Source of the DNA: Solwaraspora sp. WMMA2056
Lineage (GTDB): Bacteria > Actinomycetota > Actinomycetes > Mycobacteriales > Micromonosporaceae
Assembly (NCBI RefSeq): GCF_030345095.1
Contig: NZ_CP128360.1
Coordinates: 4,836,001-4,900,000 of the forward strand
DNA: 64,000 nucleotides
Direction: 5' to 3'
Shown: piece by piece, positions 53,562 to 62,981 of the stretch
Numbering within the stretch: position 1 is the first letter of the stretch
Layout of the letters: each line of letters begins with the position of its first letter
Made by a program: the position numbers and the translations under genes
The notes under the pieces: generated by a model
The model's input: only the letters and a program-made list of their open reading frames with translations
The model's database searches: none
Told to the model about the DNA's origin: nothing

Positions 53562-54548
53562 TCACTGGTCGGTGCGGGCCCGGTCGACGAGCCGCTCGCC
53601 GCGCCGGGCGGCGGCGTCCGCGTCGACGGCGAGGTCCGGATCCTGCGCTGGGACCGGTACGCACAGCAGCAGTGCCGCCGGCTGTACGGTGGCCCGCAAC
53701 GTACGGTCGGGCTCGATCAGGTCGCCGTCGAGTTCACGGGGCTGCACCCGGTCGCTGACGACCGACACGGTCCGCCCCCGGTGCACCTGCATCCGGGGCA
53801 CCCGCTGGCGCCGCCGCAGCACCGCCCAGCCCAGCGCCAGCCAGTGCCGAAGGGTCCGCGGGGTCAGTACGGCGACGTCGAGCTGCCCGTCGTCGGGTTC
53901 GGCGTCGGCCAGCAGGGTGACCCCGCCCTGCAGCCGACCGACGTTGGCCACGAGGACCGTCAGCGCCCGGGTGGCCACCGGCGGCCGGTCGTCGACCTGG
54001 ACCCGTACCGACATCGGCCGGTCGCGCAGGTGCCGCAGCGCCCCCGCGACGTACGCCGGCCAGCCGATCCTCGCTTTCGCCTGCTCGGACGTCGCGCCGA
54101 GCATCTTCGCGTCGAACCCCATGCCGGCCATCACCACGAAGTAGCGGCCGTCGTCGAGCCGGCCCACGTCGAGTCGGCGGGTGGCCCGTTCCACCGCGAC
54201 CTCGATGCCGGCGGTCAGGTCGGTGGAGAGTCCCAGGTTGGCCGCCAGCAGGTTGCCGGTGCCGGCCGGCAGGATGGCCAGCGCCACGTCGGAACCGACG
54301 AGGCCCGCCACGCAGGCCATCACGGTGCCGTCGCCGCCGCAGGCGAGCACCACCTCGACCCCGGCGTCGACGGCCTGGCGGGTCTGGGCCTCACCCGGCG
54401 AGTCGACCGTCGTCTCCAGCCACATCGGCGCGGCCCAGCCCGCCTCGGTCAGTGCGCCGTCGACCGTCGCCCGTAGCCCGTCGAGGTCGGTGACCTTCGC
54501 CGGGTTGACCACGACGGCGGACCGGACCGCCGATGTCTGCTCATCCAC
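53562..54548 (-). CDS. diacylglycerol kinase-family lipid kinase
   Basis: A 328-residue soluble kinase of the DagK/YegS/BmrU family. The nucleotide-binding GGDGT is at residues 71-75 and PAGTGNLLAANLGL at about 93-106. Family members phosphorylate diacylglycerol, ceramide-like lipids or related alcohols. The lipid substrate is not predictable. GTG 54548 lies 6 nt after a CAGACT hexamer, so the mRNA is probably leaderless. Confidence 0.88.
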   Translation of the reverse strand: MDEQTSAVRSAVVVNPAKVTDLDGLRATVDGALTEAGWAAPMWLETTVDSPGEAQTRQAVDAGVEVVLACGGDGTVMACVAGLVGSDVALAILPAGTGNLLAANLGLSTDLTAGIEVAVERATRRLDVGRLDDGRYFVVMAGMGFDAKMLGATSEQAKARIGWPAYVAGALRHLRDRPMSVRVQVDDRPPVATRALTVLVANVGRLQGGVTLLADAEPDDGQLDVAVLTPRTLRHWLALGWAVLRRRQRVPRMQVHRGRTVSVVSDRVQPRELDGDLIEPDRTLRATVQPAALLLCVPVPAQDPDLAVDADAAARRGERLVDRARTDQ

Positions 54549-54571
54549 CGGGTCAGTCTGGCCGACGGGGC

Positions 54572-54619
54572 ACCGGCTGGCCAGTCGACCGCTGCGCGGC
54601 GGTCGACTGGCCAGCCGGT
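54572..54619 (-). terminator. 21-bp perfect hairpin after the GH43-AbfB gene
   Basis: Arms 54572-54592 and 54599-54619 are perfect 21-nt reverse complements with a 6-nt loop (TGCGCG). It lies 54 nt downstream of the stop of the minus-strand GH43 gene. Confidence 0.7.
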
Positions 54620-54672
54620 CGGCGGTCGGTCACGGTGATCCGGTCACCGGTGATCAGCGCGCGTCGCGATGA

Positions 54673-56127
54673 TCAACTCGTCACCCGGAAGGTCGCGTCG
54701 GCACGGCCTGCGGCGTCGGTGATCGGGTCGAGCCGCAACTGGTAGCCGTAGTGGCGGATGTGGCGCTGCGGATAGTTGTACGACTGGAACGACGACCAGC
54801 CGGCGTCGGCGAGGCCGGTCACCTGACGGAACGTCGCGTCCGCCGCGAACGTGGCGGTACCGTCGTTGGCGGCCAGGACGAAGTCGTAGCCGTAGTGCCG
54901 CAGGTAGTGACCCGGATAGTTGACCGACTCGAACGACACGTACCCGGAGTTGGCCGCCAGACCGGGCACGAGCCGGAACTGGGCGTCCTGAGCGGGGCTG
55001 ACGGTGGCGTCGATGCGCACGTCGAAGTTGGCGTGCCGCACGTAGCGGTCGGGGTAGTTGTACGACTGGATTCGGTTGACCGGCACGGTGGAGCCCCAGC
55101 GGGCGAGCACCCGGGACTGCTCGGCGGCGGTCAGGTTGAGGATCGAGCCGTGGCGTTTACGGGTGCCGCCCATGCTCTGGTCCGACCGGACCTGGAAGTT
55201 GCGGGTGCTGCCCAGACTGGTCGAGGTGAGCGGCAGGTAGCCGCGCCCGGTGGCGTACTGGTCCAGCCAGAGCACCCACTCGTTACGTCCGTTGAACTGC
55301 GCCCACATCGGCCCCTCGACGACGTTGCCGCCGCCGGTGCCGTTGGAGATGCCCAGGTGGGACAGGTTACCCAGGGTCGTCCAGCCGCCTAGGATCGAGT
55401 TGCTCGCCTCGATCGTGATGTGCCCGTCGGCCGAGGCCCGGTAGTAGCGGTAGCCGCCGACGTTGTTCGGCACCTCGATGATCTGGGTGTCGATGATGCC
55501 CTGGCCGCTGCCCCGGTCGATGTAGAGCTGCGGGCTGGTGACGGTGCGGAAATCGCTGGTCCGTACGTACCAGATCCGGTGCTTGGTCACTCCGTCGCGC
55601 GACGAGTTGGTCGCCCAGTAGATGACGTAGTCGCCGGTCGCCGGGTTCCAGATGGCCTCGGGCGCCCAGGCGTTACCCGCACCGGCGATGCCGGCGGCGA
55701 CGTTGAGCAGCCGGGGTGGCGACCAGTTGACCAGGTCGTTCGACTCCCAGACGACGATCGACGTGCTGCCCCGGTTGGCCGCGTCGTTCCACGACGTACC
55801 GCTGGCGATCCGCAGATCGGTGGCGATGATCCAGTACCGGTCGCCGGCCGGCGACCGGATGATCACCGGATCACGGACCCCCCGGGTACCGACCGTGGAG
55901 AGCAGGACCGGCCCGCCGTTGTTGAGGTCGGTCCAGCGCAGCCCGTCGGTGCTGTGGGCCAGGTGGATCTGCTCACCGTTGGCCGACTCGCCGGTGAAGT
56001 GGACCATGAGGTATCCGGTGAACGGGTCGAGGGCGGCGGCCCGCTGGGGGGTGACAGCGGTCCAGGAGGTGAACAGCAGGCAGGCGGCGAGGGCGATGGC
56101 GCCCAGCCGCGCGGCGGTTCGTGGCAT
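54673..56127 (-). CDS. secreted GH43-like arabinosidase with C-terminal AbfB (CBM42)
   Basis: A 484-residue secreted glycosidase. Signal peptide about 1-32. A five-bladed propeller GH43-like domain (about 34-340) contains GVRDPVIIRSPAGDRYWIIATD, WAPEAIWNPATGDYVIYWAT and NVVEGPMWAQFNG, the three carboxylate-bearing regions. The C-terminal AbfB domain (about 345-484) has three SYNYPxRYVRHxxF repeats typical of arabinofuranose-binding CBM42. It probably removes arabinofuranosyl side groups. It is encoded 58 nt downstream of a second GH43 gene. Confidence 0.9.
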   Translation of the reverse strand: MPRTAARLGAIALAACLLFTSWTAVTPQRAAALDPFTGYLMVHFTGESANGEQIHLAHSTDGLRWTDLNNGGPVLLSTVGTRGVRDPVIIRSPAGDRYWIIATDLRIASGTSWNDAANRGSTSIVVWESNDLVNWSPPRLLNVAAGIAGAGNAWAPEAIWNPATGDYVIYWATNSSRDGVTKHRIWYVRTSDFRTVTSPQLYIDRGSGQGIIDTQIIEVPNNVGGYRYYRASADGHITIEASNSILGGWTTLGNLSHLGISNGTGGGNVVEGPMWAQFNGRNEWVLWLDQYATGRGYLPLTSTSLGSTRNFQVRSDQSMGGTRKRHGSILNLTAAEQSRVLARWGSTVPVNRIQSYNYPDRYVRHANFDVRIDATVSPAQDAQFRLVPGLAANSGYVSFESVNYPGHYLRHYGYDFVLAANDGTATFAADATFRQVTGLADAGWSSFQSYNYPQRHIRHYGYQLRLDPITDAAGRADATFRVTS

Positions 56128-56185
56128 CGGTGCTCCCAGGGGGTGGGCTCGGGTCGGACTTGGGTCTGGCTGGCTTGAGGTCCGG

Positions 56186-57580
56186 TCAGCGGCTGGGGGT
56201 GATCGGGCGGATGGTGCCGTCGGCGGCGAACTCGAGCGGGTCGATGACGATCTCCCGGTTGGTGCCGTTGCCCGCCGGTACGGCGAACCGGTGGTAGGCG
56301 ATCCGCCAGGTGTCGGTGCCGGGAATCCGGATCACCGAGTGGTGTCCGGTGCCCTTGATTCCGTCGACGAGGCGTTTCTGCAGCACCACACCCCGGGCGG
56401 TCCACGGGCCGAGCGGTGACGGCCCGGTGGCGTACGCGACCTGGTAGTCCTCGCTGCGGGTGTCGTTCTCCGACCACATGAAGTAGTAGGTGCCGTTTCG
56501 CTTGAAGACGAACGGCGCCTCGTTGTAGCCAGCCGGGGTGATCAGGCGCACCTGCGCCGGATCGAACGAGACCATGTCGGTGCCGAGCGGGACGACCCGT
56601 GCGGCGCCCTGCCCCCAGTACAGGTAGGAACGGCCGTCGTCGTCGGTGAAGACCATCGGGTCGATGGCCTGACCGGAGTACTGGCCGCCCCGGATCAGCG
56701 GCCGGCCGAGCGCGTCGCGGAACGGTCCGGTCGGGGTGTCGGCGACGGCGACGCCCAGGTGCTTGACCGGGTCGCCGCTGGCCGCACCCCCGGAGAAGTA
56801 GAGGTAGTAGCGGCCGTCGCGGGCGGCGACCGCCGGCGCCCAGGCGGAGTCGTCGGCCCACGACACGTCGGGACCGTGGTCCAGGATCACCCCGTGGGCG
56901 GTCCAGTTGACCAGGTCCGGTGAGGAGAACGCCTGATAGTACGGGGCGGCCCAGCCGGCGTAGCCGTCGGTCGTCGGGTACAGGTAGTACCGGCCGTTGA
57001 AGATCGTCAGGTGCGGGTCGGCGAAGAGCCCGGGGATGGCCGGCCCCTGGTTGGTCGCCGGCGCGAGCGGCGGGGCGAGCCGGAACGAACTGTCCGCCCG
57101 GAAGCTGGCGGAGTCCTGGTACGCGTCGAGCCGGAGACCGAAGTCGCGGTGCCGGATCCGGTGCGTCGGATAGTTGTACGCCGCGAGCGCGACGGTGCCG
57201 GCGACCGACCCGTCGACCGGGCAGAAGGTGGCGTCGCGCCGGAAGGCGGCGTCGCCGGTGTTGACGTCGACCCGCAACAGCCAGTCGCGGTGTCGCAGAA
57301 ACAGTCCGTCGCGGGTCTGCAGCGAGTAGCAGTCCGGGGTGGCCAGCCCGCTGACGATGGTGAAGGTGGCGTCGAGCCGGGCCTGTACCGGGCTGGCAGG
57401 CGTGACCGGTTCGAGCTGGACGGCCTGGTTCAGGTGGCGAACGTACCGCCCGGGGTAGTTCACCGATTCCAGGGAGTGCGTCCCGGTCGGCAGCGGCGCG
57501 GCGCCGGCCGGTGCACCGGTGCCGGCGATCACGGCGAGGCAGAGCATCGCCGCCAGGACCGGGCCAACGCGGTGTCGCAT
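56186..57580 (-). CDS. secreted GH43 arabinosidase/xylosidase with N-terminal AbfB (CBM42)
   Basis: A 464-residue secreted glycosidase. A signal peptide (about 1-27, ending PAGAA) leads to an AbfB domain (about 30-170: SLESVNYPGRYVRHLNQAV, then LQTRDGLFLRHRDWLLRV and AAYNYPTHRIRHRDFGLRL). The GH43 propeller (about 180-464) has FADPHLTIFNGRYYLYPT (base Asp), AIDPMVFTDDDG and GYNEAPFVFKRNGTYYFMW (acid Glu). AGGAG is 8 nt before the ATG. A LacI-type operator overlaps the leader. Confidence 0.92.
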   Translation of the reverse strand: MRHRVGPVLAAMLCLAVIAGTGAPAGAAPLPTGTHSLESVNYPGRYVRHLNQAVQLEPVTPASPVQARLDATFTIVSGLATPDCYSLQTRDGLFLRHRDWLLRVDVNTGDAAFRRDATFCPVDGSVAGTVALAAYNYPTHRIRHRDFGLRLDAYQDSASFRADSSFRLAPPLAPATNQGPAIPGLFADPHLTIFNGRYYLYPTTDGYAGWAAPYYQAFSSPDLVNWTAHGVILDHGPDVSWADDSAWAPAVAARDGRYYLYFSGGAASGDPVKHLGVAVADTPTGPFRDALGRPLIRGGQYSGQAIDPMVFTDDDGRSYLYWGQGAARVVPLGTDMVSFDPAQVRLITPAGYNEAPFVFKRNGTYYFMWSENDTRSEDYQVAYATGPSPLGPWTARGVVLQKRLVDGIKGTGHHSVIRIPGTDTWRIAYHRFAVPAGNGTNREIVIDPLEFAADGTIRPITPSR

Positions 57581-57593
57581 CCAGACACTCCTA

Positions 57594-57607
57594 TGTTTGC
57601 GTTAACA
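57594..57607 (-). promoter_or_regulatory. LacI-type operator ahead of the GH43 operon
   Basis: TGTTTGCGTTAACA has the LacI-family pattern TGTTnnCGnnAACA with a central CG. It lies 14 nt upstream of the GH43 ATG, next to the ribosome binding site. A second related palindromic site, GTTAAC (57657-57662, within CAGTGTTAACTG), lies about 60 bp further upstream. Confidence 0.6.
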
Positions 57608-57715
57608 ATCACGATCGGCGGCAGTTACGACGAAATTGCCAGCTGAGATCGACAGTGTTAACTGGGACACGGAGTCCTGTCAATGGTGGCCCGCGATCGG
57701 CAGCTAGGCTGACGC

Positions 57716-58366
57716 ATGCTCGCTGAACTCGTCGCGCACGCCCGTCGGCTCGTGCCGACCGAGGGCCGGCACGTGCTGGGCATCACCGGCTGCCCCGCCG
57801 CCGGCAAGTCGACCCTCGCGGCGGCGCTCGTCGACGAACTGACCCGCCACGGCGAGGCGGTCGCCGCCGTGCCGATGGACGGGTTCCACCTGTCCGACGC
57901 CGCACTGAGCCAACTCGGCCGCCGGGACCGCAAGGGCGCCATCGACACCTTCGACGCAGACGGTTACCTGGCGCTGCTGCGCCGCATCCGGGCCGACCAC
58001 GACAGGACCATCTGGGCTCCCGGCTTCGCCCGCGACCTGGAACAGCCGATCGCCGGCACCATCCCGGTCGACCCACAGGTACGCCTGGTGGTTACCGAGG
58101 GCAACTACCTGCTCGCCGCGGAGCCGCCGTGGCCGCAGGTCCGCGCCGAGCTGGCCGAGGTGTGGTACTGCCACCTCGACGACGACCTTCGTCGCGACCG
58201 GCTCGTCCGCCGGCACGTCGAGTTCGGCAAGTCCGAACAGGCCGCCCGCGACTGGGTCCGAGCCGTCGACGACCCGAACGCCGCACTGATCAGCAGCAGC
58301 CGCGACCGAGCCGACCTGGACATCGACATGGCCAGGATCGGGCCGCTCGGCCCGACCACCGGGTGA
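57716..58366 (+). CDS. P-loop nucleoside/nucleotide kinase-family protein
   Basis: A 216-residue kinase of the uridine kinase/pantothenate kinase-like group. The Walker A motif GCPAAGKST is at residues 25-33. MDGFHLSDAALSQLGRRDRKGA holds the usual substrate-side Asp-Gly-Phe-His, and VVTEGNYLL is the Walker B region. Similar proteins are annotated as YfdR/FrcK-like or pantothenate-kinase-like; the substrate is unknown. The ATG lies 5 nt behind a TAGGCT hexamer (leaderless). Confidence 0.85.
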   Translation: MLAELVAHARRLVPTEGRHVLGITGCPAAGKSTLAAALVDELTRHGEAVAAVPMDGFHLSDAALSQLGRRDRKGAIDTFDADGYLALLRRIRADHDRTIWAPGFARDLEQPIAGTIPVDPQVRLVVTEGNYLLAAEPPWPQVRAELAEVWYCHLDDDLRRDRLVRRHVEFGKSEQAARDWVRAVDDPNAALISSSRDRADLDIDMARIGPLGPTTG

Positions 58367-58369
58367 CCG

Positions 58370-59167
58370 TCAGGGCTTACGGGCCACCGCGCCGTAGGCG
58401 TCGATGTGGCCAGCGTCCGGGTCGTCCGACCGCCACCGGGTGATCGGCACCAGGCCCGGCTCCACCAGGGCCAGACCCTCGAAACACTCGGCGAGCTGCT
58501 CAGGACTGCGCAGGACGTAGGGCACTCCCCCGCTCTCCACCAGCTTCTCGGCACCCCGTACCACCGCAGGACTGGTGTCGGTGCCGTCCCACAACACGAG
58601 GAAGCTTCCCGACGCGACGGTGCCCATCAGGTGATCCACGATGGACTGGACAACGTCGAGATCGGGCTCGTACCCAAGGACCCCCATGAACAGCACCGCC
58701 GTCGGCTCCCGCAGGTCCAGCACCGACCTCGCCCCAGCGAGGATCCGCTCCGGGTCGTGATAGTCCGCGTCCACGTAGGTGACCGCTCCGCCAGCGCCCG
58801 AACTGGTCAGCAGGGCCCGGGCGTGCACCAGCGCCAACGGGTCGTTGTCGACATAGACGGTCCGCGACTGCGGCGCGACGCCCTGGGCCACCTCGTGGGT
58901 GTTCTGCATCGTCGGCAGCCCCGTCCCGACGTCGACGAACTGCCGGACACCAGCCTCGGCGGCCAGGAACCGCACGGCGCGGATGAGGAACCGCCGGGAC
59001 TGCCGGGCCATCACCGCGATCTCCGGGTAGACGCTGGCCACGGCGTCACCGGCATCCCGGTCGGCCTGGAAGTTGTCCTTGCCGCCCATCCAGTAGTTCC
59101 ACATCCGCGCGGCATGCGGCACGTCGACCTGGAGCTTCGAGGCGAGTTCGGGGTCGGTGTCGGACAT
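58370..59167 (-). CDS. SAM-dependent methyltransferase of the DUF574 family
   Basis: A 265-residue protein of the actinobacterial DUF574/Methyltransf_19 family. It has the family opening HAARMWNYWMGGKDNF (about 17-32), the SAM loop FVDVGTGLPTM (about 77-87), VDNDPLALVHARAL and VLFMGVLGY. Many copies occur per genome in Streptomyces and relatives; their substrate is unknown. AGGAG lies 7 nt before the ATG. It ends 4 nt from the convergent kinase gene. Confidence 0.9.
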   Translation of the reverse strand: MSDTDPELASKLQVDVPHAARMWNYWMGGKDNFQADRDAGDAVASVYPEIAVMARQSRRFLIRAVRFLAAEAGVRQFVDVGTGLPTMQNTHEVAQGVAPQSRTVYVDNDPLALVHARALLTSSGAGGAVTYVDADYHDPERILAGARSVLDLREPTAVLFMGVLGYEPDLDVVQSIVDHLMGTVASGSFLVLWDGTDTSPAVVRGAEKLVESGGVPYVLRSPEQLAECFEGLALVEPGLVPITRWRSDDPDAGHIDAYGAVARKP

Positions 59168-59309
59168 GTCACGGCTCCTGGAGGGTGGGGTGTCCGGGGT
59201 CGGACCCGGCGACGCCTACCGCACCCCGGTACGGCTGGGCACGTGTCGACGACAGGACATCCTAACCACGCCACTGCGGAACCGCCCACTCTGGACCGAA
59301 AAACTTCGG

Positions 59310-60221
59310 TCATCCAGTGCTGAGAGTGGAACCGTTCACGCGGGCGACGATCGCGTCGGCGAAGCGGTCCAGAGCGGCGCTGTCGGCGTACCGGAATCCG
59401 AGACTGGGCTCGATCAACTCCACCTCCAGCACCAACGGGCCACCCGTGCCGCGTACCACGTCCACCCGCGCGTAGAGCAACTGCTCCGGCACCACCCCAC
59501 CCCGGCGCGCGACCACCGCGAGTGCGCGCTCCGCCAACGCGCGCGTCGCCCTGTCCGGCGTCGTGGCGGCGAGGCGCTCGGCCAGGTAGAGCTCGCCCAC
59601 GGTGTCGACGGCACCTCGGGCCAGCATCGGTCCCTTCCAGAACGCGTGCGAATACCGACCCTCGACGAAGACCAGGGCCTGCTCACCATCGGTGTCCACC
59701 GCCTGCTGGTAGGGCTGCACGAGGGCGGCGAGCCCCTGCTCGTGCAGTGACCGGATCAGGCTGCGGGCCTGGTCCGCCATTCCGGGCCCGAACCGCCCGG
59801 CACCCCGCGACCCCGCGCCGACCACCGGCTTCACGACGTACTCGGCACCACCTGCGATCGACTCCGGTGCGTCCGCCGCCGGGTCGCCGGGGTCGACGAC
59901 GGTCGTCGGGATGGTCGCCACCCCCGCCGACTGGAGGTCGAGCAGGTACCGCTTGTCGGCGTTGTACCGCACCAGCTCAGCCGGATTCGCCAGCCGCGGC
60001 ACCTCGGCGCACCACCGGAGGAAGGCGGCGGGCTGGTCCGGGTAGTCCCAGGTGGCGCGGAGCACGACCAGGGTCTGCGGGGCGACCGGACCACCCCACG
60101 GTCGCCACGCGGCGGCGACTCCCCGATGGCCGAGTGCGTCGACCAGTTCCGCCTCGTCGCCGTCGCCTTCCGGCAGCGCGGTACAGGAGGCGAGCAGGAC
60201 CTGCGGGTCCGACAGGGGCAT
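59310..60221 (-). CDS. ATP-grasp enzyme (RimK/D-cycloserine ligase-like)
   Basis: A 303-residue ATP-grasp ligase that couples ATP to bond formation between a carboxylate and an amine. The nucleotide-binding region has YVVKPVVGAGSRGAGRF (about 140-156) and ALVQPYQQAVDTDGEQALVF; the metal-binding part is LYARVDVVRGTGGPLVLEVELIEPSLGF (about 258-285, read in two stretches). Similar hypothetical proteins are often called cycloserine-like or glutathione synthetase-like; the substrate is unknown. AAAGGGA lies 8 nt before the ATG. Confidence 0.85.
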   Translation of the reverse strand: MPLSDPQVLLASCTALPEGDGDEAELVDALGHRGVAAAWRPWGGPVAPQTLVVLRATWDYPDQPAAFLRWCAEVPRLANPAELVRYNADKRYLLDLQSAGVATIPTTVVDPGDPAADAPESIAGGAEYVVKPVVGAGSRGAGRFGPGMADQARSLIRSLHEQGLAALVQPYQQAVDTDGEQALVFVEGRYSHAFWKGPMLARGAVDTVGELYLAERLAATTPDRATRALAERALAVVARRGGVVPEQLLYARVDVVRGTGGPLVLEVELIEPSLGFRYADSAALDRFADAIVARVNGSTLSTG

Positions 60222-60251
60222 GACGGCGTCCCTTTCATGTTGTCGCGAACG

Positions 60252-60291
60252 ATCCCGCTCCGGATCTTCAGGAACCATCCCGCTCCGGATC
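60252..60291. repeat. 15-bp direct repeat in the ATP-grasp leader
   Basis: ATCCCGCTCCGGATC occurs at 60252-60266 and 60277-60291, 25 bp apart. Each copy is itself an imperfect palindrome (GATCC/GGATC). It lies in the 99-bp gap between the DUF4139 stop and the ATP-grasp gene and may be an operator pair or a simple duplication. Confidence 0.6.
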
Positions 60292-60320
60292 GGCACCGGC
60301 AGCAGGCACCGTGCCGTGGG

Positions 60321-61895
60321 CTACTCGCGCCAGCCGGCGACTTCGACCCCCTTGGCCAGCTCCACCCGGAAGCCCAGCGCTATCTCGCCGATCTCGCCCG
60401 GAGCGAGCGACAGCCGCCAGGTCAACTCACCGAGCTCCGTACGCTCGACCGACGGCGGTACGACCACCGTCTCCCGGACCACCACCGCCTCGTCACGCGC
60501 CACCGGAAGCTGATCGCGCACCTCCACGTTCGCGGGGCGGGTCGTGTGGTTGCCGACGATGATCCGGTACTCCACCTCACGCCGTCGGGTCGACCCGAGC
60601 GTTGCCTTGGTCTCGACACGCCGATGCAGTTTCCGCTCCACCCTGAGCCGGTCGTCCACCCCCAGCGCCAACTTGGTCTCCTCACCCGGCGCCCACATCG
60701 GCAGCCTGGCGGACGCGACGAAGTCGGCGTGGTGGAACACCGCTGCCGGCCCAGGCAACAGGGTGTGCTCCGAGGTGTTGCGTACCGTGGCCCGCAGATG
60801 TGCCTCAGCGGTGACCACCGGCGTCGTGACGTGGTCCAGCCTGGCGGGCAGCTCCAACACGGCGACGGTGGCCCGGTGTGTGCTGCCGTCGGCCGGCACC
60901 GCCACCGGCCGGGCCGGCCGGTACGTGGCCGCGCTGACCCCCTGGGCGACGTCGGCGACGCGCTCCCGCAGCCGTGGCCGGGCCGCTGCGGACCGGACCG
61001 GGCCGCTGGCCGCCGCCTCGCTCGGTGTCGGCATCCCGGCCAGCATGTCCGCCGACACCGCGAGCGGAGGTGCCGGCTGGAGCCGGTCGAGAAACCAGGG
61101 CGACAATTCGGTCACCCCCGTCGTCGCGGCCGGCCGGGCGGTGGAGAGCTGAAGTTCGCACTCCGGCCAGTCCTCGCCGGTGCTCTGGCTGACCACTGCG
61201 AACCAGGTGACCGTCACGGTGTCCTCGACCAGCCGTAGGTCGTAGGAGGACTGCCAACTGGCCCCCTCCACCAGGTAGGTCAACTCCAGTTCGACTTCGG
61301 CATCGTCGGCATCCACTGCCACGACCACTTCGACGGCCAACTGGTCCGGCTCACGCTTGCCCTGCGCGGCGGCGAGATCCCGCCCGACGGCGGCCAGTTC
61401 CTCGGTCAGTTCGGTACGCCGACGGGCCAGGCCACGGCGACGGGCCCGCGAGTCGGTGAGCTGAGTGGCCACCGCGTCGGTGAAGTCGGCCACGTCGCCC
61501 GGCGTCGCGTCGCCGGCGGCCAGCGCGCGGGCGTAGGTGCCCCCGGCCCGCTCGGCCAACTTCGCCAGGAACTCCCCACGCTGCTGCTCGATGCCGTCCG
61601 CGTCGTCGACCCCGGCCAACTCGTCGGCCAGCTCACGGCGACGCCGCTCCAGGCCGACGACCTGCGCGTCGCCGCTGCGGGCCTGTCGCCACGTGGTCAC
61701 GTCGACGCCGAGCACGGTGGCCGGGCCCCGACCGCCGACCCGGACCGAGTCCCGGCGCAGGCCGAGCGGGAGCGGAGCCACCCGTACGCGGTGCCGACCA
61801 GCCGCCAGGCGGACCCCGCCGCGCCGGGTCACCCGGGCCCGGTCGGGATATGCGGTGACGCCGACGACGGGCGCCTCGACCTTGGTGGTGTCCAC
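60321..61895 (-). CDS. DUF4139 (mucoidy inhibitor A-like) protein
   Basis: A 524-residue protein with an N-terminal DUF4140 segment (about 5-105, VTAYPDRARVTRRGGVRL), a coiled-coil helix (about 80-175) and a C-terminal DUF4139 domain (about 190-520, LTYLVEGASWQSSYDLRL and ending LGFRVELAKGVEVAGW). The family is widespread in bacteria and eukaryotes without a known activity. No signal peptide is seen. GTG 61895 lies 7 nt after TACTCT (leaderless). Confidence 0.88.
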   Translation of the reverse strand: MDTTKVEAPVVGVTAYPDRARVTRRGGVRLAAGRHRVRVAPLPLGLRRDSVRVGGRGPATVLGVDVTTWRQARSGDAQVVGLERRRRELADELAGVDDADGIEQQRGEFLAKLAERAGGTYARALAAGDATPGDVADFTDAVATQLTDSRARRRGLARRRTELTEELAAVGRDLAAAQGKREPDQLAVEVVVAVDADDAEVELELTYLVEGASWQSSYDLRLVEDTVTVTWFAVVSQSTGEDWPECELQLSTARPAATTGVTELSPWFLDRLQPAPPLAVSADMLAGMPTPSEAAASGPVRSAAARPRLRERVADVAQGVSAATYRPARPVAVPADGSTHRATVAVLELPARLDHVTTPVVTAEAHLRATVRNTSEHTLLPGPAAVFHHADFVASARLPMWAPGEETKLALGVDDRLRVERKLHRRVETKATLGSTRRREVEYRIIVGNHTTRPANVEVRDQLPVARDEAVVVRETVVVPPSVERTELGELTWRLSLAPGEIGEIALGFRVELAKGVEVAGWRE

Positions 61896-61979
61896 GGCGG
61901 CGAGAGTAGTCGAATCACGCTTGCGGCCGACCGGTCCCCGTGTCGCGCCGGGCCCCAGTGCGGTGTGACGGGTGCTCTC

Positions 61980-62018
61980 CCTGTCCTGGACGGGCCCGGA
62001 CGGCCCGTCCAGGACAGG
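61980..62018 (-). terminator. 17-bp perfect hairpin after the truncated GH10 gene
   Basis: Arms 61980-61996 (CCTGTCCTGGACGGGCC) and 62002-62018 are perfect complements with a 5-nt loop (CGGAC), 6 nt downstream of the stop of the minus-strand GH10-CBM2 gene. Confidence 0.75.
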
Positions 62019-62024
62019 AGGCGT

Positions 62025-62961
62025 TCAGGCGGTACAGACCGGGGTCATACCGGTCGCTGTCCCGGTCCCTTGGAAGCCGAACTCGGTCGACTGGCCCGCG
62101 CCCACCGCGCCGTTGTAGCTGACGTTGCTGAACCGGACGGTGCCGCTGTTGCCGCTGCGGTTGGCGTTCCAGGCGTTGGTCACGGTGGCCCCGGACGGCA
62201 GGGTCAGTTGGACGCTCCACCCGTTGATCGACGAACTGCCGGCGGTGACCCGTACGGTGGCGACGAAGCCACCGGGCCAGGAGTTCAGCGAGACGGTGGC
62301 CGAGCAGCCGGACGGGTTCGGCGGCGGGGTCGTCGGCGGCGCGGTCGTCGGCGGCGGAGTGACGACGGTGCGGCCCTTGTTCAGCTCGTCGAGGACCGCA
62401 TGGTAGGCGGCCTTCTTCTGGTAGTTGCCGTTACCGCCGGTGAAGAGCAGACCCCGCTCCGAGGAGCGCCACGACTCACTGTCGGAGATGCCCCAGACGG
62501 TGATGCCGGTGCACTTCTCGACGTTCAGACAGGCCCGGACGACCTTACGGTAGTTCTCCGCCTGACCCGCGCCGATGTCGTTGTTGCTCAGGTCGTCGTC
62601 GATGTCCACCTCGGATAGGTGCACCTCGACGCCGAGGTCGGCGAAGCGCTGGATGTTGGCCTGCAGGTCGTCGGTGATGATGCTGTTCGGGTTGTCGTTG
62701 AAGTGGGCCTGGAACCCGACGCAGTCGATGTACTGCCGGTAGTTACGGACGATCTCGTACAGCGCGTCGGACTTGCGGTTCGGGGTACCGCCCCGGACCG
62801 TCAGGCCCTCGACGTCGTAGTCGTTGATACAGAGCTTGGTGGACAGCCCGCCGGCCTGCACGACCTGCCTGGCCCGGATGAACGAGTCCCGGATGACGTC
62901 GGTGTCACCGGGGTCGAAGAAGTCACCGTCACCGTTGGCGTCCCGGTTCATGCTGTGCGGC
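62025..62961 (-). pseudogene. GH10-CBM2 xylanase, 5' part removed by IS insertion
   Basis: About 310 codons of a second xylanase. Present: the C-terminal half of the GH10 barrel, including the nucleophile in VEVHLSEVDIDDD, the ITVWGISDSESWRS strand, a short TTAPP linker and a complete CBM2. Missing: the signal peptide and the first half of the barrel with the acid/base WDVVNEA motif. The coding sequence meets the left end of an IS at 62961; the open frame continues by chance to a GTG at 62993 inside the IS. The native 5' part may lie beyond the window. As it stands it cannot make active enzyme. Confidence 0.85.
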
Positions 62962-62981
62962 CACTGAGCCTTTCCGGGTAA
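62962..62981 (+). repeat. IS left terminal inverted repeat
   Basis: CACTGAGCCTTTCCGGGTAA matches the complement of the right end (CAGTGAGCCTTTGCGAGTAA) at 17 of 20 positions. The xylanase-derived sequence stops here. Confidence 0.75.
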
